From the NCBI GenBank assembly GCA_046758085.1, contig JBHHZP010000011.1, forward strand, positions 1-39,318: DNA of 39,318 nucleotides, given 5' to 3'. The position numbers and the translations under genes are program-made. This stretch comes from VRUB01 sp046758085 (GTDB lineage Bacteria > Pseudomonadota > Gammaproteobacteria > Acidiferrobacterales > SPGG2). The notes below the pieces were generated by a model. It saw only the letters and a list, made by a program, of their open reading frames with translations, ran no database searches and was not told the DNA's origin. Positions 32,069-39,318 of the stretch are shown here, piece after piece. The stretch's first letter is position 1; each line of letters opens with the position of its first letter.

Positions 32069-33580
32069 CTAGCCCGCTCCGCTGCTGCGTTGTGCTGCGT
32101 GTGGCCGGCGGCCGCGGCCGACTCGCCAGTTTGCGTATACTGCGAGCACGGCGATTCCTATTACTGTAATAATTAAGAGTGCGAAAAACTGCGTGTAGGT
32201 CAACGTCGGTACAGATCGAAGGGCGATCTGGCGATCTTCGCGCAGATACTTGCCCACCACGCGTTGGATCTCGGACGGAGTCAAACTGGCTATAGCCGTT
32301 TCATGATCCAACAACCTGCCGTGAATCCTGAGCTCGTGAAGGTTGCCGACGTAATAGCTTGCAACCCCGGCATTTGATTCGTAGCCTTGCACACGGGCCA
32401 GCAGAATTCTCTGCTTGGCATTTTCAAGCTCGTCGTTATCAGGTGGCCCGCGCCGCAGCTTGTCGACCTCTTCGTCGATCATCGCACCAACGACGTCGAG
32501 CTTGCCCAGCTCGGCATCCGCAACCGCGGCAAAAAGACCGTAATCCACGTCCCAGCTGAACATTGCCTCGGGGCTGTAGGAAAGCCCCTCGGCCACACGG
32601 ATGCGTTCGTACAAGGCGCCGTCGAGATACACATAAAGCACCCACAAGGCGTAGAGATCGGGTGAGCCCAGGCCGTCCGAGCGGTACGCAACTCCCACTG
32701 CACCGTTGGAACCCAGCAAGGGGGAAAACGTGCCCGACACCTTCCGGATTTGATCGGGGTAAGGCGGCGTAGTCAGGTTATGCATCGTAGTGTTAGATGT
32801 TGTTATATGTCCGAAGGTGTCGTTGATCTGCCGCAGTACCGCGGTCTCATCAAAGTTACCGACGATTATCAGGCTCATGTTATTCGGCACGTAGTAGTCA
32901 CGGTACGCCTGCTTAACGTCGCCTTCAGTGATGTGTGCGGGGGTATCCAGCCCGGGACAGACGACACCGGTGCCAGGCAGCAACGCTTCGCGCGACTTGG
33001 TCAGCGCGGATTTACCGATACCGCGTCGGTACAACCAGCGGCGCAATGCCGAGGTCTTGCCTCCCAGTTCCTGGCGAATGATTTCGTGCGTTTGTTCGAT
33101 TTTGGCCGGGGTAACGACTGTGTCGGTGATAATCTCGTGCAATGTCTCGATGGCAAGGGGGAGGTAGCTATCGAAAATATCGATCTGATATTCTGTCTGA
33201 GCCTCGCTGGTAGCGGCGTTCCATGAGCCGCCATGATTCTCTATTAACCGGTCGAGCTCGGCTTCGCTGTACCGCGGGGTACCGGTGAATAGTAGGTGCT
33301 CCAGAAAATGGGCAGTTTCCCGTTTGTCACACTCAAAGTGTCGATGTCCCACATCCACCACCAACCGGACGACCACATTGTGTGCATGCGTTCGTTTCTT
33401 GAGCACGACGTCGAGGCCGTTTTTCAACGTCAGATAGCGCACGTCGTACAGGCCCGGCGGGGTATAATTGCCGGCAGCGAGCGCCGGGTTCGCCCAACAC
33501 AGCGCCAGTGACGCCAGCATGACCGCACGGTAGCGCCTGATCCACTCGCGAGTAACTGGTAATCTAGTGTACCTGGGCAT
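32069..33580 (-). CDS. Exported M16 family zinc metallopeptidase
   Basis: This 503-residue protein has an N-terminal signal region (RAVMLASLALCWANPALAAG). An M16 peptidase domain follows with the inverted zinc motif H91-F-L-E94-H95 (TAHFLEHLLF) and E171 76 residues downstream as the distal ligand. A second M16-like domain includes LDGALYERIRVAEGLSYSPEAM. The C-terminus has one hydrophobic helix (about 465-487, FFALLIITVIGIAVLAVYA) and a basic tail, so the enzyme is probably anchored in the inner membrane facing the periplasm. Its peptide substrate is unknown. It diverges from hrpA with only about 50 nt between starts. Confidence 0.88.
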   Translation of the reverse strand: MPRYTRLPVTREWIRRYRAVMLASLALCWANPALAAGNYTPPGLYDVRYLTLKNGLDVVLKKRTHAHNVVVRLVVDVGHRHFECDKRETAHFLEHLLFTGTPRYSEAELDRLIENHGGSWNAATSEAQTEYQIDIFDSYLPLAIETLHEIITDTVVTPAKIEQTHEIIRQELGGKTSALRRWLYRRGIGKSALTKSREALLPGTGVVCPGLDTPAHITEGDVKQAYRDYYVPNNMSLIIVGNFDETAVLRQINDTFGHITTSNTTMHNLTTPPYPDQIRKVSGTFSPLLGSNGAVGVAYRSDGLGSPDLYALWVLYVYLDGALYERIRVAEGLSYSPEAMFSWDVDYGLFAAVADAELGKLDVVGAMIDEEVDKLRRGPPDNDELENAKQRILLARVQGYESNAGVASYYVGNLHELRIHGRLLDHETAIASLTPSEIQRVVGKYLREDRQIALRSVPTLTYTQFFALLIITVIGIAVLAVYANWRVGRGRRPHAAQRSSGAG

Positions 33581-33636
33581 TTGCGCAGTCTAGCATGTCG
33601 TGAAAACCGTGTTTCTAACATCCCCAAGCGGTGCCG

Positions 33637-36600
33637 ATGGGTAATCGCACAGCCCGCACCAGGGCGGGCGCATCCGCGATCCCGCTGGATAAAGTTGGCG
33701 CGCTGGAGGCGAAGATCTCCGCGGCCATGCAAACTGACCATCGTGCTTTCCGCCGCCGCTTATCCCGGCTGCGCCGTTCCTCGATGCCCAACGCAGACAG
33801 CGGTCGCGCACAATCGGCCTGGGCGCGACTTGAGCGCGATGTGTGCCAATCGGTCGCAAATCATGCGCGCCGGCGTGAACGGTGCCCTGTCCCGGCATTT
33901 CCCGATGCGCTGCCGGTGGTGCAGCACCGTGAAAAGATTGCGCAAGCGATAGTGGCAAACCCCGTTGTGGTTGTGTGTGGGGAGACCGGTTCGGGTAAAA
34001 CAACCCAGCTGCCCAAGATCTGTCTGGAGTTGGGGCGGGGTGCGGCTGGTCTGATCGGTCACACCCAGCCCCGGCGCATCGCGGCGCGCAGCATTGCCGC
34101 ACGTATCGCCCAGGAACTGAATGTCGAGCTGGGCGGTGCCGTGGGCTACAAGGTCCGTTTCACGGATCGATTGGGGCCGGACACCTATATCAAACTGATG
34201 ACGGATGGTATTTTGTTGGCGGAAACGCAGGGCGACCGTTTGCTCGATCAGTATGACACCTTGATTATCGACGAGGCCCATGAGCGCAGTCTCAATATTG
34301 ATTTTCTGCTCGGCTATCTCAAAGGAGTGCTCTCGCGCCGGTCGGATTTGAAACTGGTCATAACTTCCGCGACTATCGATCCAGAGCGGTTTTCGCGCCA
34401 TTTCGATAATGCGCCCATCATAGAGGTATCCGGCCGCACCTATCCGGTAGAGGTCCGCTATCGGCCGTTGCAGGCAGAGGACGAAGACGAGCGAGACCGC
34501 GGTCTGCAGCAAACGATACTCGATGCCGTTGACGAGGTGTGCGCGATCGATGTCGGCGATGTCCTGATATTTGCAAGCGGCGAGCGCGAGATTCGTGAAA
34601 CCGCGGAGGCGCTGCGAAAACATCATCCACCGAACACCGAGGTGTTACCGCTGTACGCGCGGCTGTCGACGGTGGACCAGAACCGGGTGTTCCGCCCGCA
34701 TAGCATGCGCCGGCTGATCATCGCCACCAATATCGCCGAGACCTCGTTGACGGTGCCGGGAATCCGCTATGTTATCGATACCGGCCGTGCACGGATCAGC
34801 CGCTACAGCTATCGCACCAAAGTGCAGCGTCTGCCGATTGAACGAATCTCGCAGGCGAGCGCCGATCAGCGTAAGGGCCGGTGCGGTCGGATGAGCGACG
34901 GCATCTGCATACGTCTTTACTCGCAGGAGGACTACGAGGAGCGCGCGCCGTTCACCATGCCGGAGATTCAGCGCACGAACCTGGCAGGCGTTATCTTGCA
35001 GATGAAGGCCTTGAGCCTGGGCGACATCGAGCGATTTCCGTTCATCGATGCACCCGACCCGAAGATGATCAAAGACGGGTTCCGGCTACTGGCGGAGCTG
35101 GGCGCGTTGGATGCCAACAATGGCCTGACCGTCACGGGCCGGCAGCTGGCGGCGTTGCCCGTGGACTCCAGGATCGGGCGTATGATCCTCGCGGCCCGCG
35201 ACGAGAACTGCCTCGGTGAGGTCCTGATTATTGCTAGCGCCTTGTCCGTACAGGATCCGCGCGAACGCCCGTTGGATGCAGGTGAGAAGACAGACGAAAG
35301 ACACAGGCAGTTCTCGGACGAGCGTTCCGATTTCCTGGGCTTTCTCAAGCTGTGGCATGCCTTCGAAGAGCGAAGTCGCCACAGTTCCAAAAACAAGCTG
35401 CGCACCTTTTGCCGCGACAACTTGTTGTCATATGTGCGCATGCAAAACTGGCGTGACACCCACCATCAGCTCCAGGCCCGGGTAAAGGAAATGGGATTTC
35501 GGATCAACGAACAGCCGGCCGCATATGAAGCGATCCATCGTGCGGTGCTTGCGGGCCTGCTTGGGAACATCGGCCTAAAGGCTGACGGAAACGAGTATCT
35601 ACGCCCGCGTGGCGGAAGACTTTTTCTGTTCCCGGGCTCCGTTCTTTTCAAGAAGGGACCCCGGTGGATCGTGGCCGCCGAGCTTGTGCACACCACGCGA
35701 CTCTATGCCCGCACGGTTGCAACGATAGAACCCGAATGGATTGAACAGCTGGCGGGCGGGCTGTGCCGGCGCGCTTTTACCGACCCACATTGGGATTGTA
35801 AACAGGGCACTGTTATGGCCTACGAGCAGGTATCGCTTTACGGGCTTGTTATTGTTGATCGCCGGAAGGTGGCTTATGCGCCGATTAATTTGCGCGAGGC
35901 CAGGGCAATATTTATCCAGCAAGCACTTGTGGAGGGTGAGTACAAAGGGGAAGCCTCCTTTCTCAAGCACAACCAGGCTCTTATTGCCGAGATTGAGGAC
36001 CTCGAACACCGATCGCGAAGGCGCGGCATCCTGGTAGACACACAATGGCACTACGATTTCTACGATCAGCATATCCCGCACGACATTTGCGACGGTGTTT
36101 TGTTCGAGGGCTGGCTTAAGCAGGCGCAACGCAGGGACCCCGAGCTCCTTTTTATTAAGCGCGATGATCTTGTGCAACAAAGTCCCGAAGGAGTAACTCC
36201 GGAACGGTTTCCCGATTACCTGGCCGTGGGGGGCGGCAGCTGGAAGCTCCACTATCATTTCGAGCCCGGACATCCGAGCGATGGCGTGACCGTCACATTG
36301 CCTGCGGCTGCCCTCAATCAAGTTGACTTGCAACGATTTGGCTGGCTGGTGCCAGGGCTGTTGCATGAGAAGATCGTCGCCCTGCTCAGGTCGCTGCCAA
36401 AGTTGTTGCGCCGCAAATTCGTTCCCTTACCGGATTTCGCTACAGCCTGCCTGGAGGTTCTGACGCCGGGTCAGGGGTCGCTGACCAATGCGTTGGCATT
36501 GCACCTGCAGAGGATGACGGGGGTGAGTATCCCTGCCGATGCCTGGGATGTGGGCGCATTACCGCCGCACCTTCGCATGAACTTCAGAGTCGTAGATGGG

Positions 36601-37575
36601 CAGGGCCGGGAGATTGCAATGGGCCGTGACTTGGCGCAGCTTCAACGCCGGTTCGGCAAGTCCGGGTCGCAGGCGTTCTCCGAGATGCCGCTCGCGGCGC
36701 ACGAAAAACAAAACATCACATGCTGGGACATCGGGGACATACCCGAGCGCCTTTCGTTACGATCAAACGGACAAATGATCCTTGCTTATCCGGCATTGGT
36801 GGACGAGCAGAACGGCGTTTCGCTGAGATTATTTAATTCCGCGCAGGGCGCGGCGAAAGCCATGCGCCCAGGTCTACGCAAATTGTTCATGATGGAGATG
36901 GCGCAACAGATAAAGTACCTGCGCAACAACATCCCGCAGGTACAGCAAATGTGCTTGTATTACGCACCTATTGGTGAATGCGAGCAGTTAAAACGCGATT
37001 TCGTTGACGCCATCGTAGACCATTTATTTGTTGGCGACAATGTCTGGATACGTAATGCCGATGAGTTTTATCGACGCAAAGAAGAGGGCAGGCCTGAGCT
37101 CATGACCACAGCGGTAACGATGAGCGAGCTGACCGCGACCGCGCTGGAGTCCTACCACATGATCCTGCAAAAGCTTGATAGGCTTAGTGGACCTGCGTGG
37201 CAGGCAGCCGTCAGCGATATCCGCAGCCAGCTCGACCATTTGATTTACCCGGGCTTTCTTAGGCACACGCGTTACCGGCGGCTCGAACATTTGCCGCGCT
37301 ACTTGAACGCCGTTGCGCTGCGATTGGAGAAACTGGCGCACGCACCCGCGCGGGATCTCAGCAAGTTGGCCGAGATTTCGCCGCTGTGGAAAATTTATTT
37401 GGTGCAGGCGGAAAAGACTGCGAGTGCGGTGGAGGCAGGCACGGCCTTGGACGATTACCGCTGGGCGCTGGAAGAACTACGCGTGTCGCTCTTTGCGCAG
37501 GAACTCAAGACAGCATTTCCGGTGTCGGTCAAACGCCTGCATGAAAGATGGCAAGAGCTCAAGAACAGCGGCTGA
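33637..37575 (+). CDS. hrpA: ATP-dependent RNA helicase HrpA
   Basis: This protein of about 1312 residues is a DEAH-box helicase of full HrpA length. Walker A is GETGSGKTTQLPK (115-127), the DEAH box is D212-E-A-H (IIDEAHERSLNIDFLL), and SATIDPERFSRHF, IIATNIAETSLTVPGI and QASADQRKGRCGRMSDGICIRLYS follow. The arginine-finger motif thus reads QRKGRCGR. The C-terminal half holds the OB-fold and DUF3418 regions (EGWLKQAQRRDPELLFIKRDDL and later). HrpA unwinds RNA and, in E. coli, rescues stalled ribosomes. The start is unclear: GTG 33631, ATG 33637 and ATG 33727 are possible. 33637 keeps the helix ALEAKISAAMQTDHRAFRRRL found in relatives. It ends 2 nt from the pdxH stop, tail to tail. Confidence 0.95.
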   Translation: MGNRTARTRAGASAIPLDKVGALEAKISAAMQTDHRAFRRRLSRLRRSSMPNADSGRAQSAWARLERDVCQSVANHARRRERCPVPAFPDALPVVQHREKIAQAIVANPVVVVCGETGSGKTTQLPKICLELGRGAAGLIGHTQPRRIAARSIAARIAQELNVELGGAVGYKVRFTDRLGPDTYIKLMTDGILLAETQGDRLLDQYDTLIIDEAHERSLNIDFLLGYLKGVLSRRSDLKLVITSATIDPERFSRHFDNAPIIEVSGRTYPVEVRYRPLQAEDEDERDRGLQQTILDAVDEVCAIDVGDVLIFASGEREIRETAEALRKHHPPNTEVLPLYARLSTVDQNRVFRPHSMRRLIIATNIAETSLTVPGIRYVIDTGRARISRYSYRTKVQRLPIERISQASADQRKGRCGRMSDGICIRLYSQEDYEERAPFTMPEIQRTNLAGVILQMKALSLGDIERFPFIDAPDPKMIKDGFRLLAELGALDANNGLTVTGRQLAALPVDSRIGRMILAARDENCLGEVLIIASALSVQDPRERPLDAGEKTDERHRQFSDERSDFLGFLKLWHAFEERSRHSSKNKLRTFCRDNLLSYVRMQNWRDTHHQLQARVKEMGFRINEQPAAYEAIHRAVLAGLLGNIGLKADGNEYLRPRGGRLFLFPGSVLFKKGPRWIVAAELVHTTRLYARTVATIEPEWIEQLAGGLCRRAFTDPHWDCKQGTVMAYEQVSLYGLVIVDRRKVAYAPINLREARAIFIQQALVEGEYKGEASFLKHNQALIAEIEDLEHRSRRRGILVDTQWHYDFYDQHIPHDICDGVLFEGWLKQAQRRDPELLFIKRDDLVQQSPEGVTPERFPDYLAVGGGSWKLHYHFEPGHPSDGVTVTLPAAALNQVDLQRFGWLVPGLLHEKIVALLRSLPKLLRRKFVPLPDFATACLEVLTPGQGSLTNALALHLQRMTGVSIPADAWDVGALPPHLRMNFRVVDGQGREIAMGRDLAQLQRRFGKSGSQAFSEMPLAAHEKQNITCWDIGDIPERLSLRSNGQMILAYPALVDEQNGVSLRLFNSAQGAAKAMRPGLRKLFMMEMAQQIKYLRNNIPQVQQMCLYYAPIGECEQLKRDFVDAIVDHLFVGDNVWIRNADEFYRRKEEGRPELMTTAVTMSELTATALESYHMILQKLDRLSGPAWQAAVSDIRSQLDHLIYPGFLRHTRYRRLEHLPRYLNAVALRLEKLAHAPARDLSKLAEISPLWKIYLVQAEKTASAVEAGTALDDYRWALEELRVSLFAQELKTAFPVSVKRLHERWQELKNSG

Positions 37576-37577
37576 TA

Positions 37578-38165
37578 TCAAGGAAACAGATACTCCGATG
37601 TCCAGCCATCACCGGTGCGGTGGTAAAGGATCCGTTCGTGCAGCCGAAAGGGACGCTTTTGCCAAAGCTCGATGTGCGCCGGGTTTAAGCGGAAGCCTGA
37701 CCAGAAGGATGGACGCGGTATCTTGGTGAGCCCGAACTTGGAGGTGTACTTGGCCACGCGTTTCTCGAGTTCGAACCGCCCCGCCAACGTTTGCGACTGT
37801 TTGGAGGCCCAGGCACCGATTTGCGATGTGCGTTCGCGCGTCGCGAAATAGGCGTCCGCTTCCGCGTCGCTTACACGCTCGACCTCGCCTTCTACCCGCA
37901 CCTGCCGGTTTAATGACTTCCAGTGCAGACATATTGCCGCGCGTGGATCGGACAGCAACTCCTTAGCCTTCCGGCTTTCGAGATTGGTGTAAAAGACGAA
38001 CCCGCGCTCGTCGAGTCCGCGCAGCAGGACCATACGGACCGATGGCGCGCCCTTGCGATCCACCGTCGCCAGCGCGGCCGCCGAGGGATCATTCGGCTCG
38101 CTGCGCTCGGCCTCTTCCAGCCAACGGCGAATTAGCGCAATGGGGTCTTGTTCTTGAATTTTCAT
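37578..38165 (-). CDS. pdxH: Pyridoxamine 5'-phosphate oxidase
   Basis: This 195-residue FMN enzyme oxidises pyridoxamine or pyridoxine 5'-phosphate to PLP in the cytoplasm. Marks are AAALATVDRKGAPSVRMVLLRGLDERGFVFYTNLESRKAKEL (FMN-binding), AICLHWKSLNRQVRVEGEVERVS, ERTSQIGAWASKQSQ, and the ending FWSGFRLNPAHIELWQKRPFRLHERILYHR. The start is the ATG at 38165; an ATG at 38210 would add a Cys-rich stretch not seen in relatives. It lies on the opposite strand to hrpA and thrH. PLP supply fits the two PLP enzymes elsewhere in the window, though no linkage is implied. Confidence 0.95.
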   Translation of the reverse strand: MKIQEQDPIALIRRWLEEAERSEPNDPSAAALATVDRKGAPSVRMVLLRGLDERGFVFYTNLESRKAKELLSDPRAAICLHWKSLNRQVRVEGEVERVSDAEADAYFATRERTSQIGAWASKQSQTLAGRFELEKRVAKYTSKFGLTKIPRPSFWSGFRLNPAHIELWQKRPFRLHERILYHRTGDGWTSEYLFP

Positions 38166-38420
38166 CACTGGCCACTTACAACAGCGCAACGTATGCGCCA
38201 ATATTGCCACAAATCATCGCCTGGATCTGTGGTCGCAGGTTTCCGTGGCGGCACCAGCGAATTCATCCTGGCCACTGGCCTGCGGGTGTACGTGTTGCCG
38301 CAGTTAGCGCCCGCCCGCCGTCGCGGTATACTCCTGCCGGCGAGGCTGGATTCAAACGCAAGACGCCATATCCGGGACTCACCGTGCCCGGAATCAACAA
38401 CCAGGAAAGCAAAAGAATCA

Positions 38421-39044
38421 ATGGATATTGCGTGCTTAGATCTTGAGGGCGTGCTCGTACCCGAGATCTGGATCAACGTCGCCGAGCTTGCCGGCGTGCC
38501 GGAGCTGCGCGCGACCACACGGGATGTTCCCGATTACGATGCGTTGATGCGACAGCGGCTCACGATCCTGACGGATCACGATATACGCTTGCAGAACATC
38601 CGCACCATCATCGAATCGATGGTTCCGCTGAAAGGAGCGCGAAATTTCCTCAACGCCATGCGGGGACACTACCAGGTCATCATACTGTCGGACACGTTCT
38701 ACGAGTTTGCTGGCCCGTTCATGCGCCAGCTCGGGTGGCCGACTCTTTTCTGCAACCGGCTGGATGTGGATCAGGACGGGCGCATTGCGGGTTACCGCCT
38801 GCGTCAGGGCGATCAAAAACGCCATGCCGTGCGAGCGTTACGATCTTTGAATTATCGTATTATTGCCGCTGGCGATTCCTACAACGATGCAACCATGCTG
38901 GCAGAGGCCGATAGCGGGATTCTGTTCCGCCCGCCCGATCACGTGGCGCGAGAATTTCCACAGTACCCCGTGACTAATACGTACGATGAGCTCGAAGCGG
39001 CTTTTTTGGAAGCCTCAACCGCGCGAGCCGCAGACTCCGCATGA
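38421..39044 (+). CDS. thrH: Phosphoserine phosphatase/homoserine phosphotransferase ThrH
   Basis: This 207-residue HAD-superfamily enzyme closely follows ThrH: MDIACLDLEGVLVPEIW with the nucleophile D7, TTRDVPDYDALMRQRL, VIILSDTFYEFAGPFMRQLGWPTLFCN (Ser/Thr motif II), and YRIIAAGDSYNDATMLAEAD with the motif III Asp pair. In Pseudomonas, ThrH dephosphorylates phosphoserine and can pass the phosphate to homoserine, linking serine and threonine synthesis. The start is the ATG at 38421, after AGGAAAGC about 11 nt upstream. Longer frames from 38148 lack support. It acts in the cytoplasm. Confidence 0.93.
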   Translation: MDIACLDLEGVLVPEIWINVAELAGVPELRATTRDVPDYDALMRQRLTILTDHDIRLQNIRTIIESMVPLKGARNFLNAMRGHYQVIILSDTFYEFAGPFMRQLGWPTLFCNRLDVDQDGRIAGYRLRQGDQKRHAVRALRSLNYRIIAAGDSYNDATMLAEADSGILFRPPDHVAREFPQYPVTNTYDELEAAFLEASTARAADSA

Positions 39045-39051
39045 CGGTGAG

Positions 39052-39318
39052 CTATCTCAGCCAAAGCAGATATGCCACGACGAAAATCGCGACCAACGTC
39101 CAGCCGATGACATCCACGTAGGCACGCAACAGGCGTTCCATTTTTTTGCCGCCCCACACGATCAGGCCGATTCCGGCGATGGAGCCGAATCGATAGCCCG
39201 CTGGACTCATCTTCTCCAGCAAGACGAAGACGGCGAGTCCGACGATCCAGTAGAGGTTCATGACGCCGCCGTAGAACAGCAGGCCCATCAGGAACCAACA
39301 GCAACCGAGACAAAAGGC
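39052..39318 (-). CDS. DUF2182 membrane protein, C-terminal part (5' end outside window)
   Basis: The frame is open to the window edge, so only the last 88 codons are seen. They read GCCWFLMGLLFYGGVMNLYWIVGLAVFVLLEKMSP, which fits the conserved C-terminal core of DUF2182 proteins, predicted metal-binding inner-membrane proteins. The double Cys (GCCW) and EK are family marks. After it come GYRFGSIAGIGLIVWG and an extra helix (VIGWTLVAIFVVAYLLWLR). Some relatives lie next to copper or selenium-related genes; here the context is cut. The ATG at 39288 is internal. Confidence 0.75.
   Translation of the reverse strand, partial: AFCLGCCWFLMGLLFYGGVMNLYWIVGLAVFVLLEKMSPAGYRFGSIAGIGLIVWGGKKMERLLRAYVDVIGWTLVAIFVVAYLLWLR

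Overview
The window is about 39 kb of moderately GC-rich chromosomal DNA, most likely from a gammaproteobacterium, perhaps an uncultured one. The reasons are family content: a YggX iron-trafficking protein, a full-length HrpA helicase with the DUF3418 tail, an Ada protein with the E. coli-type domain order, ThrH, PdxH, and a XanB2-type chorismatase. Genes are dense and lie on both strands in short operons. I see no tRNA, rRNA, CRISPR array, integrase or prophage. The only trace of a mobile element is a decayed Y1 (REP-associated) transposase.

Layout. 1-5.7 kb holds redox and stress genes: a 5'-truncated glutaredoxin-DinB fusion, a YbbN/CnoX-like thioredoxin-TPR protein, a minus-strand pair made of a B12-type radical SAM protein ending in a CCAEP tail and a DUF169 protein, then yggX and a 1-Cys peroxiredoxin with a clear terminator. 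6.1-11.7 kb holds signalling and PLP enzymes: an FHA-GGDEF protein with a degenerate catalytic site but an intact I-site, a zinc-ribbon/TM mini-protein, a PLP decarboxylase, a double cyclic-nucleotide-domain/rhodanese protein, and a fold-type IV aminotransferase. 11.9-20 kb is a looser accessory stretch: the transposase remnant, a membrane-anchored serine hydrolase, an exported amidohydrolase, DUF924, an ArsM-like methyltransferase next to a small four-helix membrane protein and a Crp-family regulator, a lipoprotein, and a 208-nt inverted-repeat element between two convergent genes.

20-28.5 kb holds transport and catabolism genes: an AzgA-type purine permease followed by an enol-lactonase-like hydrolase, ada, a damaged FG-GAP gene with a Rap1a/Tai-like secreted protein upstream of it, and a four-gene operon (CoA-transferase A and B, MarC, CHMI-like tautomerase). 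28.5-39.3 kb holds a double PilZ protein, an AI-2E-family permease, the chorismatase, an M16 peptidase, hrpA, pdxH, thrH, and the end of a DUF2182 membrane protein cut by the window edge.

The best leads for something not well described are the CCAEP-tail radical SAM/DUF169 pair, the 208-nt hairpin element, the ArsM-like enzyme lacking a key Cys, and the FG-GAP gene with an in-frame amber codon and a split signal peptide. All functional calls come from reading motifs by eye. No database search was run.
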